This document shows, in pieces, positions 16,129 through 23,309 of a stretch of DNA of 64,000 nt (the first letter of the stretch is position 1; the number at the start of each line of letters is the position of its first letter). The DNA lies in the NCBI RefSeq assembly GCF_043555935.1, contig NZ_JBIGIB010000001.1, positions 620,001-684,000 of the forward strand, written 5' to 3'. The notes beneath the pieces are model-generated. The model saw only the letters and a list, made by a program, of their open reading frames with translations, did no database searches and was not told the DNA's origin. A program made the translations under genes and the position numbers. This DNA is from Pelomonas baiyunensis. GTDB taxonomy: Bacteria > Pseudomonadota > Gammaproteobacteria > Burkholderiales > Burkholderiaceae_C.

Positions 16129-16367
16129 ACGAGCCGTCTTCGGAGCTGAAGGACGCGTTGGCGCGCAAGGGCTCGTTCCTGCAGACGCTCTCGGCCGTGG
16201 CGTGGAGTTTTTTTGGTGTGCGGCGCGGGCGGGACCATGAAAATGACATGGCCCGACTCAACCCGGTGCACGTGTTGATTGCGGGCGTGCTAGGTGCCGC
16301 CCTGTTTGTATTGATGCTGGTGTTGGTGATCCGTTGGGTGATCAGCAGCGGCGTGGCAGCGGCCTGA
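16125..16367 (+). CDS. DUF2970 family membrane protein
   Basis: 80 residues with a GTG start overlapping the ctaG stop (GTGA), so translationally coupled. The first half (LKDALARKGSFLQTLSAVAWSFFGVRRG) is amphipathic; one strong membrane helix follows (about residues 50-73). This family sits between ctaG and coxC in many betaproteobacteria and is presumed to aid oxidase assembly, with no proven function. Confidence 0.8.
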   Translation: MNEPSSELKDALARKGSFLQTLSAVAWSFFGVRRGRDHENDMARLNPVHVLIAGVLGAALFVLMLVLVIRWVISSGVAAA

Positions 16368-16415
16368 TGGCCGTCTGTGACTGAGTTCAGATCGAGCAAG
16401 AACTAGGAGAACGAC

Positions 16416-17300
16416 ATGTCGGCAGCGACGACCGCGGGCAAGGCCCCGTACTACTTTGTCCCGGGGCCTTCGCGCCATCCGGTGATGGCGGCTCTGGGCC
16501 TGTTCTTTGTGATCCTCGGCGCGGGCCAGTGGATCAACGGCCACGGCTGGGGCATGTATTCCCTGTTCGGTGGTTTGGCGCTCTGGGCCTTCGTGCTGCG
16601 CCAATGGTTCGGTGATGCCATTGGCGAAAGCGAAGGTGGCCTCTACAGCGACCGCATCGATGTGTCCTTCCGCTGGAGCATGGGCTGGTTCATCTTCTCG
16701 GAGGTGATGTTCTTTGCGGCGTTCTTCGGCGCGCTGTACTGGGCCCGCGTTTTCGCGCTGCCGTCGCTGGGCAGCCTCGAGAACTCGTTGCTGTGGCCTG
16801 ACTTCAAGGCGGTGTGGCCGAGCACGGCGGCTGGCTTCACGGCTTCGCCCGCGGGCACCGTGGAAGCGTTCAGCACGATGGGCCCCTGGCCGATTCCGAC
16901 CATCAACACCGGGTTGCTGTTGACCTCCGGTATCACGCTGACGATTGCGCACCATGCGCTGATCGCAGGCAACCGCGCCAAGACGATCGCGTGGATGTGG
17001 ATCACGGTGGCGCTGGGGGCGACCTTCCTGGGCTTCCAGGCCTACGAGTACCACCACGCATACTCTGAACTGAACCTGAAGCTGTCGTCGGGCATCTTCG
17101 GCTCCACTTTCTACATGTTGACCGGCTTCCACGGCTTCCACGTTTGCGTGGGCGCGCTGATGCTGCTGTTCATCACGATTCGTTTGATGAAGGGCCATTT
17201 CACGGCCGACCGTCACTTCGGCTTCGAAGGCGCCGCGTGGTATTGGCACTTCGTGGACGTGGTGTGGCTGGGCCTGTACGTCGTGGTCTACTGGATGTAA
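16416..17300 (+). CDS. coxC: cytochrome c oxidase subunit III
   Basis: 294 residues with seven membrane helices. The family stretches FSEVMFFAAFFGALYWAR, TGFHGFHVCVGAL and AAWYWHFVDVVWLGLYVVVYW are present. It stabilises subunit I and its proton uptake path. A ribosome-binding AGGAG lies 6 bases before the ATG. It is followed by a strong bidirectional terminator and so ends the cox transcript. Confidence 0.97.
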   Translation: MSAATTAGKAPYYFVPGPSRHPVMAALGLFFVILGAGQWINGHGWGMYSLFGGLALWAFVLRQWFGDAIGESEGGLYSDRIDVSFRWSMGWFIFSEVMFFAAFFGALYWARVFALPSLGSLENSLLWPDFKAVWPSTAAGFTASPAGTVEAFSTMGPWPIPTINTGLLLTSGITLTIAHHALIAGNRAKTIAWMWITVALGATFLGFQAYEYHHAYSELNLKLSSGIFGSTFYMLTGFHGFHVCVGALMLLFITIRLMKGHFTADRHFGFEGAAWYWHFVDVVWLGLYVVVYWM

Positions 17301-17320
17301 GCCACGAGGCCTCCATGAGA

Positions 17321-17347
17321 AAGCGCCGCTGACGCGGCGCTTTTTTC
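17321..17347 (+). terminator. bidirectional terminator after coxC
   Basis: Perfect 9-bp stem AAGCGCCGC (17321-17329) with GCGGCGCTT (17334-17342), loop TGAC, then a run of T to 17346. The stem begins with AA and so also serves the leftward DUF2909 gene, whose stop is at 17354. Confidence 0.85.
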
Positions 17348-17353
17348 TTGGCA

Positions 17354-17575
17354 TCAACTGCGCACAGGCAGTCCGGTGGGTTGGATCCAGCCCAACTTCC
17401 AGCTCAGCAAAATGATCAGGAACAGGGCTACCGACAAGGCGACGCGCAACGCGAGTGCCCGCGCCATGTTCGGGCTGCGGCGCTGCTCCGTGCGGCCCTT
17501 TCGCAGCATGAAGAAGCCGGCCGATGCGAGTGCTCCCAAGATGCCGATGAACGCAATCAGGAATACGAATTTCAT
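17354..17575 (-). CDS. DUF2909 family twin-transmembrane protein
   Basis: 73 residues with two membrane helices (about 2-22 and 42-62) joined by a basic loop RKGRTEQRRS. This small protein lies opposite SURF1 in many Burkholderiales oxidase clusters. Function is unknown; a role in oxidase biogenesis is inferred only from position. It is divergent from the SURF1 gene, 30 bp away. Confidence 0.8.
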   Translation of the reverse strand: MKFVFLIAFIGILGALASAGFFMLRKGRTEQRRSPNMARALALRVALSVALFLIILLSWKLGWIQPTGLPVRS

Positions 17576-17605
17576 GCGCCGGGATTATGGGCGTGAGGGC
17601 TGGGC

Positions 17606-18316
17606 ATGAAGCCGGCACGGTTTTGGATGTTGGCGTTGGCTTTGCTGGCCTGCGCGGGCACGGCGCGACTCGGCTTTTGGCAGCTCGACCGCGCCCAGCA
17701 AAAGCTGGATCTGCAAGCAGCGGCCGACGCGGCGCTCGCATTGCCGCCTCTTGGAGCGTCGGAGTTGCCACTGGCCCAAGCGCCACACCGACGTGTTCGG
17801 CTGCGTGGCCACTGGCTCTCGGCACACACCGTCTGGTTGGACAACCGGCCCATGGACGGGCGGGCGGGTTTTTATGTCGTCACGCCGCTGCGGCTGTCAG
17901 AAACCGGCCGCGTCCTGCTCGTGCAGCGGGGCTGGGCACCTCGTGACCCGTACGACCGTCAGCGCCTGCCAACGCTGCGCACGCCGTCAGACGAGGTGGC
18001 GGTCGAAGGTCAACTCGTGGATGGACCCTCTCGGCTCTATGACTTGGGTTCCGCTGGGTCTGGGGCCATCCGGCAGAATCTGGACATCGCAGCTTTCGGG
18101 CGTGAAGCGGGCATCGAACTGCTGCCCTACACGGTGGTTCAAACCGACCCGGCCACCGACGATGGATTGCTTCGGCACTGGCCGGCGCCGGATGTCGGGC
18201 TGCACAAACACTACGGCTACGCCTTTCAATGGTTTGCGCTTTGTGCGCTGATCGCCTGCCTTTATGTCTGGTTCCAACTCCTCCGCCCGCGGTTCCGGGC
18301 ACGGCACGCCGACTGA
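17606..18316 (+). CDS. SURF1 family cytochrome oxidase biogenesis protein
   Basis: 236 residues with one helix at each end and a periplasmic loop between. Family marks are LGFWQLDRAQQK near residue 23, VWLDNRPMDGRAGFYVVTPL, LLVQRGWAPRD and the C-terminal HKHYGYAFQWFAL. SURF1 helps insert haem A into subunit I. It starts a second oxidase-assembly run that continues to sco1. Confidence 0.93.
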   Translation: MKPARFWMLALALLACAGTARLGFWQLDRAQQKLDLQAAADAALALPPLGASELPLAQAPHRRVRLRGHWLSAHTVWLDNRPMDGRAGFYVVTPLRLSETGRVLLVQRGWAPRDPYDRQRLPTLRTPSDEVAVEGQLVDGPSRLYDLGSAGSGAIRQNLDIAAFGREAGIELLPYTVVQTDPATDDGLLRHWPAPDVGLHKHYGYAFQWFALCALIACLYVWFQLLRPRFRARHAD

Positions 18317-18320
18317 CGCG

Positions 18321-18980
18321 ATGTCGCCTGTCTCTTTCTCGGTGCACAGCCTGCCGGACCCGTCTCAGCTGGGTCAGGGGCAGCGCCGCGCCGGGCGGCT
18401 GCGCATGCTGTTGGTGATGGCCGTGTGCGCTGCGCCAGTCATCGCGTCCTACTTCACCTTCTACGTGGTCAAGCCCAGTGGCTCGGCCTACGGTCAGCTG
18501 ATCACGCCCACGGTGCCGCTGCCCACCAACTTGCCGCTGACGACACTTCAGGGCCAGCCAGTGGCTGCGGAGTCGTTGAAAGGTCAGTGGCTCCTGATCG
18601 CGGTGCAGCCGTCGGCCTGCGGCCAGGCTTGCGAGCGACAGTTGTTCGTGCAGCGCCAGTTGCGCGAGATGCTTGGCAAGGAGCGCGGTCGTGTCGACAA
18701 GGTGTGGCTGATTCCGGACGGCGGAACGCCTTCGCCCGCTGTGCTGGCCGCGGTGGAGCAAAAGGGCGTGGAGGCCACGGTGCTGCGCGTGGACCCGGTG
18801 CGCCTCGCGCAATGGCTGCAGCCCGCAGCAGGTGGCGGGGTCAGCGATCACTTTTACGTGGTCGACCCGATGGGCCGCTGGATGCTTCGCGCACCGGCTG
18901 ATCCGGACCCGAAGAAGCTCAAGGGCGACCTCGACAAGTTGCTCAAGGCCAGCGCCGGCTGGGATGCTGCAGGGCGTTGA
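18321..18980 (+). CDS. SCO-like membrane-anchored thiol protein
   Basis: 219 residues from the ATG at 18321, 4 bp after the SURF1 stop; an earlier ATG at 18264 would overlap SURF1 by 53 bp. One membrane helix (about 27-48) is followed by a thioredoxin-like periplasmic domain with a CGQAC motif (CxxxC as in Sco proteins) and SDHFYVVDPMGRWMLR near the end, where the histidine matches the Sco copper ligand. It is a relative of Sco1 found inside cta clusters, probably part of CuA maturation. Confidence 0.75.
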   Translation: MSPVSFSVHSLPDPSQLGQGQRRAGRLRMLLVMAVCAAPVIASYFTFYVVKPSGSAYGQLITPTVPLPTNLPLTTLQGQPVAAESLKGQWLLIAVQPSACGQACERQLFVQRQLREMLGKERGRVDKVWLIPDGGTPSPAVLAAVEQKGVEATVLRVDPVRLAQWLQPAAGGGVSDHFYVVDPMGRWMLRAPADPDPKKLKGDLDKLLKASAGWDAAGR

Positions 18981-18987
18981 TCACGCG

Positions 18988-20076
18988 ATGAACGAGACCT
19001 TGATTCCCTTGGGCCAGGTGGCTGCCATCGGCGGTGCGGTGGCATTGGGGCCGTTGTGGTGGTGGCGTCAGCGCTCCCGAGCCAGCTCACCGGCGCAACG
19101 GCTGCGTGCGTTGACGCTGCTGACGGCCTTCCTGACCTTCGACCTGATCGTGTTCGGGGCGTTCACACGGTTGACCGATTCCGGCTTGGGCTGCCCGGAC
19201 TGGCCCGGTTGCTACGCCGCGGCCAGCCCGATCGGCGCGCACGAGCCCATCAGTGCGGCCCAGGCCGCGATGCCCACGGGCCCGGTCACGCACAGCAAGG
19301 CTTGGATCGAAATGATCCATCGCTACCTGGCCAGCGGCGTCGGCTTGCTGATCTTGACCATGACGGTGCTCAGCTGGCGCTTGCGCCGGCAGCAGGGGGC
19401 GGCCGCGCCGTCGCCCTGGGTGGCCACCTGGACCTTGGCGTGGGTGTGCGTGCAGGGAGCGTTTGGGGCATTGACGGTGACCATGAAGCTCTTTCCAGCC
19501 ATCGTCACCTTGCACCTGCTGTTCGGCATGGGGCTGTTGATGTTGCTGGCTTGGCAAGCCCAGCGGTTTGAGCCCCGGCGAACCCCGGCTCCCGCGGCTG
19601 TGCGCTGGGCTGTGACGGCGGTGTTGATCTTGACCGTCCTGCAGGTGGCGCTGGGCGGCTGGGTGAGCACCAATTACGCCGTGCTGGCCTGCGATGAGTT
19701 CCCGACCTGCCACGGCGGTCAGTGGTGGCCGGCCCTGGACTTCCATCAAGGCTTTCAATTTTGGCGAGAGTTGGGCCAACGGGCGGGCGGGGGCTTCCTC
19801 GGCTTTGAAGCGCTGGCGGCCATTCACATGGCGCACCGCCTGGGCGCGCTCGTGGTGTTCACCGCCGTGCTGGGCCTCGCCTGGCGGCTGCGCGCCGGGT
19901 TTCCCGGCTTCTCTCGCGCACTGATGGCCGTGGCCGCGTGGCAACTGGTGTCGGGCTTGTCCAACGTGGTGTTGGACTGGCCCATCGTGGCCGCCTTGGC
20001 CCACACCGCCGGTGCCGCCGCCCTGCTGTCTGTGCTCACCGTCTTGCTTGCGCGCCTCGGGCGACGCCTTTCCTGA
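18988..20076 (+). CDS. ctaA: haem A synthase
   Basis: 362 residues from the ATG at 18988 (MNETLIPLGQVA), eight membrane helices. The conserved features are FGAFTRLTDSGLGCPDWPGCY (substrate loop with paired Cys), WIEMIHRYLAS (haem His), LGGWVSTNYAVLACDEFPTC and IHMAHRLGALVV. It oxidises haem O to haem A. It is placed 7 bp after the SCO-like gene and 2 bp before ctaB. Confidence 0.95.
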   Translation: MNETLIPLGQVAAIGGAVALGPLWWWRQRSRASSPAQRLRALTLLTAFLTFDLIVFGAFTRLTDSGLGCPDWPGCYAAASPIGAHEPISAAQAAMPTGPVTHSKAWIEMIHRYLASGVGLLILTMTVLSWRLRRQQGAAAPSPWVATWTLAWVCVQGAFGALTVTMKLFPAIVTLHLLFGMGLLMLLAWQAQRFEPRRTPAPAAVRWAVTAVLILTVLQVALGGWVSTNYAVLACDEFPTCHGGQWWPALDFHQGFQFWRELGQRAGGGFLGFEALAAIHMAHRLGALVVFTAVLGLAWRLRAGFPGFSRALMAVAAWQLVSGLSNVVLDWPIVAALAHTAGAAALLSVLTVLLARLGRRLS

Positions 20077-20078
20077 CC

Positions 20079-20984
20079 ATGGCTTCCACTTCCACCGCCA
20101 CCGGGGCGCCACTGCATTCGCGCTGGCAGCAGTACTACCAACTGACCAAGCCCCGCGTGGTTCAGCTCATCGTGTTTTGTGCGGCCATCGGCATGGCGCT
20201 GGCTGTGCCTGGGCTGCCCAGTGCCGCCCAGTTCGGCACCATGGCTGCGGCCGTGGCAGGCATCTGGCTGGTGGCCGGCGCCGCCGCGGCTTTCAACTGC
20301 CTGATTGAGGACGGCATTGACGCCCGCATGAAGCGCACCGCTTGGCGCGCCACCGCCAAGGGCGAACTGAGCCGGTCGCAGACGCTGTTGTTCTCGGCGC
20401 TGCTGTGTGCCGCCGGCATGGCGTTGCTTGCGATTTGGGTCAACGTGCTGACCATGTGGCTCACCTTCGCCACCTTCGTGGGCTATGCGGTCGTCTACAC
20501 GGTCATCCTGAAGCCGATGACCCCGCAGAACATCGTGATCGGCGGGGCCTCGGGTGCCATGCCGCCGGTGCTGGGTTGGGCCGCGCTGCGGGGAGAGTTG
20601 GGCTTTGAGGCCTGGCTGCTGTGCCTGATCATCTTCCTCTGGACGCCGCCGCACTTCTGGGCTCTGGCCCTGTACCGGGCCGAAGACTACGCCCGCGCCG
20701 GGCTGCCCATGTTGCCGGTGACGCATGGCAACGACTACACGCGCCTGCAGATCCTGCTCTACACCTGGGTGTTGCTGGCGGCCACGCTGCTGCCCTTCCT
20801 CACGGGCATGAGTGGCTGGTTCTATCTGGTGAGTGCGGTCGGCCTGGGCTTGGGCTTCTGCGGGTACGCGCTGCGCCTGTGGCGGCAGTATTCCGAAGCG
20901 CTGGCGCGTCGCACCTTCTGGTTCTCCATCTGGCACCTGTCGCTGTTGTTCGCGGCACTGCTCATCGACCACTACATCGCATGA
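20079..20984 (+). CDS. ctaB: protohaem IX farnesyltransferase (haem O synthase)
   Basis: 301 residues, UbiA prenyltransferase superfamily with about nine membrane helices. The family prenyl-diphosphate binding motif appears as NCLIEDGIDARMKRT (N.x..D..D), and YTVILKPMTPQNIVIGG and WTPPHFWALALYRAEDYARA follow. It adds the farnesyl group to haem B to give haem O for CtaA. The start at 20079 fits the family (a frame opening upstream has no homology). Its stop overlaps the sco1 start (ATGA). Confidence 0.96.
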   Translation: MASTSTATGAPLHSRWQQYYQLTKPRVVQLIVFCAAIGMALAVPGLPSAAQFGTMAAAVAGIWLVAGAAAAFNCLIEDGIDARMKRTAWRATAKGELSRSQTLLFSALLCAAGMALLAIWVNVLTMWLTFATFVGYAVVYTVILKPMTPQNIVIGGASGAMPPVLGWAALRGELGFEAWLLCLIIFLWTPPHFWALALYRAEDYARAGLPMLPVTHGNDYTRLQILLYTWVLLAATLLPFLTGMSGWFYLVSAVGLGLGFCGYALRLWRQYSEALARRTFWFSIWHLSLLFAALLIDHYIA

Positions 20985-21577
20985 CCACTCGCCGCCTCGT
21001 GCTCCTGGGCTCGCTTGCCCTGGCTTTGACCGCTTGCCAGAAAGCGGGCCCCGACCGCCCGGCTTTCAAGGGCGTGGAACTCACGGGCGCCGAATACGCC
21101 CGTCAGTTGAACCTCACCGACCAAGACGGTCGCGCGCGCTCGCTGGCGGACTTCAAAGGCAAAGTGCTGGTGGTGTTCTTCGGCTACACCCAGTGCCCCG
21201 ACGTGTGCCCCACCACGATGGCTGAGGTGGCCGAGGTGAAGCGCTCCCTCGGCGCGGACGGCGACAAGGTGCAGGGCATCTTCGTGACCGTGGACCCGGA
21301 GCGTGACACCGCGCAGTTGTTGAAGTCGTACATGGCGAGCTTCGACCCGAGCTTTGTGGCCTTGCGAGGCAGCGCGGAGCAGACGCAGGCTGCCGCCAAG
21401 GAGTTCAAGGTCTTCTACGCCAAGGTGCCCGGCAAGACGCCTGAGAGCTACACCATGGACCACACCGCGGCCAGCTTCCTCTTCGACACCGAAGGGCGGG
21501 TGCGCGTGTACGCCCGCTACGGGGCCGGTGCCCAGCCGCTGGCCGACGACATCAAGCTGTTGCTCGCCGAGAAGTAG
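20981..21577 (+). CDS. SCO family copper chaperone lipoprotein
   Basis: 198 residues. The lipobox LALTAC at residues 14-19 predicts a lipid-anchored periplasmic protein. The copper site is complete: CPDVCP (CxxxC) and the distal histidine in MDHTAASFLFD. It delivers copper to the CuA centre of CoxB or reduces its cysteines. Last gene of the assembly run; the hairpin repeat cluster and a terminator follow. Confidence 0.93.
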   Translation: MTTRRLVLLGSLALALTACQKAGPDRPAFKGVELTGAEYARQLNLTDQDGRARSLADFKGKVLVVFFGYTQCPDVCPTTMAEVAEVKRSLGADGDKVQGIFVTVDPERDTAQLLKSYMASFDPSFVALRGSAEQTQAAAKEFKVFYAKVPGKTPESYTMDHTAASFLFDTEGRVRVYARYGAGAQPLADDIKLLLAEK

Positions 21578-21591
21578 ACCTCTGCCCCTGT

Positions 21592-21660
21592 GGCCTTCGG
21601 CCGCCCCCTCAAGGGGCACACCCGCAGGGCCGGCGGTGCCGTACCCTCGGGTGTCGCCGG
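21592..21660. repeat. cluster of three extragenic hairpins
   Basis: GGCCTTCGGCC (21592-21602), GCCCC-CTCAA-GGGGC (21603-21617) and CCGGCG...CGCCGG (21630-21660) lie back to back between sco1 and rpoH. The arrangement resembles short extragenic repeats common in Burkholderiales. No second copy was seen in this window. Confidence 0.5.
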
Positions 21661-21666
21661 ATGAAC

Positions 21667-21691
21667 AAAGCCCCGCAGTGCGGGGCTTTGT
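21667..21691 (-). terminator. bidirectional terminator between sco and rpoH
   Basis: Perfect 10-bp stem AAAGCCCCGC (21667-21676) with GCGGGGCTTT (21680-21689), 3-base loop. It lies 22 bp after the rpoH stop and would serve both converging genes. Confidence 0.8.
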
Positions 21692-21710
21692 GACGGGCGC
21701 GGAGCAGGGA

Positions 21711-22628
21711 TCAGGCGGCTTCGGTGAGCGCCTTCTTCATCTTCTTCATCGCGGCAACTTCGATCTGGCGGATGCGTTCGGCCGACACGCCGTACTCGGC
21801 AGCGAGTTCGTGCAGCGTCATGCCGCCGGAAGCGTCGTCGTTCACCTTCAGCCAGCGTTCTTCCACGATGCGGCGGCTGCGCGGGTCCAGCACGTCCAGC
21901 GCGCGGGCAATGCCGTCACCGGCGAGGGCGTCGCGCGAGCGGGCCTCGATGACCCGCGTGGGCTCGTGGCTGTCGTCGGCCAGGTAGGCGATGGGGGCAA
22001 ACGCTTCACCGTCGTCATCGGTTTGCGGCTCCAGGGCCACGTCCCCGCCCGACAGGCGCGTTTCCATCTCCAGCACTTCTTCGCGCTTCACGTTGAGCTC
22101 GCGCGCCACATGGGCGATCTCGGCTTCGCTCAGCGTGTTGCGGTGCGTCTGGCCGTCGGCCTGATCGGCCTTCAGCTGGTGCTTCATCGAGCGCAGGTTG
22201 AAGAACAGCTTGCGTTGAGCTTTGGTCGTGGCGACCTTGACCATGCGCCAGTTCTTCAGGATGTACTCGTGGATCTCGGCCTTGATCCAGTGCATCGCAT
22301 AGCTGACCAGGCGAACGCCTTGATCCGGGTCGAAGCGCTTGACGGCCTTCATCAGGCCGACGTTGCCTTCCTGGATCAGGTCGCCCTGGGGCAGACCGTA
22401 GCCGACGTACTGGCGCGAGATGGACACCACCAAGCGCAGGTGCGACAGCACCAGCCGGCCGGCAGCTTCGAGGTCGCCCTTGTCACGCAGGCTGCGCGCG
22501 GCGGAGTTTTCTTCCTCGGCGGTCAGCAGGGGCAGGCGGTTGACCGCGGAGATGTAGGCGTCCAGATTGCCCAGCGAGGGCACCAGGGCCCAGGGGTCGC
22601 GGACGGCAATGGCAGAAGAGGCGGACAT
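21711..22628 (-). CDS. rpoH: RNA polymerase sigma-32 factor
   Basis: 305 residues. Region 2 (LRLVVSISRQYVGYGLPQGDLIQEGNVGLMKAVKRFDP) and the RpoH box QRKLFFNLR identify it as the heat-shock sigma factor. Region 4 ends with LAAEYGVSAERIRQIEVAAMKKMK. It directs transcription of chaperone and protease genes after heat or protein stress. It stands alone, with a perfect CIRCE element overlapping its putative promoter and a 7-bp hairpin (22647-22667) in the leader about 20 bases before the ATG, so both HrcA repression and leader structure may tune it. Confidence 0.96.
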   Translation of the reverse strand: MSASSAIAVRDPWALVPSLGNLDAYISAVNRLPLLTAEEENSAARSLRDKGDLEAAGRLVLSHLRLVVSISRQYVGYGLPQGDLIQEGNVGLMKAVKRFDPDQGVRLVSYAMHWIKAEIHEYILKNWRMVKVATTKAQRKLFFNLRSMKHQLKADQADGQTHRNTLSEAEIAHVARELNVKREEVLEMETRLSGGDVALEPQTDDDGEAFAPIAYLADDSHEPTRVIEARSRDALAGDGIARALDVLDPRSRRIVEERWLKVNDDASGGMTLHELAAEYGVSAERIRQIEVAAMKKMKKALTEAA

Positions 22629-22678
22629 CGTCTTGATCCTTCATGGCCGCTGGGTGCAATCCAGCGGTGACAGGAATA

Positions 22679-22705
22679 TTAGCACTCTGATTTGGTGAGT
22701 GCTAA
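22679..22705 (-). promoter_or_regulatory. CIRCE operator (HrcA site) over the rpoH promoter
   Basis: TTAGCACTC, nine bases, GAGTGCTAA: an exact match to the CIRCE consensus bound by the repressor HrcA. Read on the minus strand it contains TTAGCA, 18 bases, then TAATAT, a plausible sigma-70 promoter fully covered by the operator. It lies 51 bp upstream of the rpoH ATG. Confidence 0.92.
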
Positions 22706-22774
22706 TGCCAGCGACGATGTCTCAGGAATGCAGTGTTTCAGCCGCTGAAACAGTGGGCGGCTGCTCACTTGTGC

Positions 22775-23275
22775 TCAGTCGACGAGCCCGAAGTCCGGGC
22801 TTTTGATCATGGCTTCGATGTCCAGCAGGATCAGCATGCGCTCGCCGATCTTGCCCAGGCCGGTGATGAAGCGCGCGTCCATCGCGGCCGGCACTTCGGG
22901 GCGGGGCTTGATCTCTTCGTGGCTGAGTTCCAGCACGTCCGAGACCGAGTCCACCACGATGCCCACCACCCGGCCGGCGACGTTCAGCACGATCACGACC
23001 GTGAAGGCGTTGTACTCGCTGGGCTGACCCAGGCGCACGCGCAGGTCCAGGATGGGCACGATCACGCCGCGCAGGTTCACCACGCCTTTGACGTACACCG
23101 GCGCATTCGCCACGCGGGTGGGCGGCTCGTAGGAGCGGATTTCCTGCACGCGCAGGATGTCCAGACCGTATTCCTCCTCGCCAATGCGGAAGGTCAGGAA
23201 CTGGCGGCCGTCGTGGCTTGCCTGGGCCTGCACGGCCTGGGCGCCGGTGCTGGGAACGAGGTCGGTGGAACTCAT
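22775..23275 (-). CDS. cheW: chemotaxis coupling protein CheW
   Basis: 166 residues. CheW core: FLTFRIGEEEYGLDILRVQEIR, VVNLRGVIVPILDLR and GIVVDSVSDVLEL. It bridges chemoreceptors to CheA. It lies 34 bp after the hybrid kinase gene on the same strand and away from the main che operon; its closest relative in the window is the CheW at 46740-47264, with very similar core motifs. It may couple a different receptor set. Confidence 0.92.
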   Translation of the reverse strand: MSSTDLVPSTGAQAVQAQASHDGRQFLTFRIGEEEYGLDILRVQEIRSYEPPTRVANAPVYVKGVVNLRGVIVPILDLRVRLGQPSEYNAFTVVIVLNVAGRVVGIVVDSVSDVLELSHEEIKPRPEVPAAMDARFITGLGKIGERMLILLDIEAMIKSPDFGLVD

Positions 23276-23309
23276 CGGGCGCTTCGGGAGGTTGGACTGA
23301 ACTGGGACC

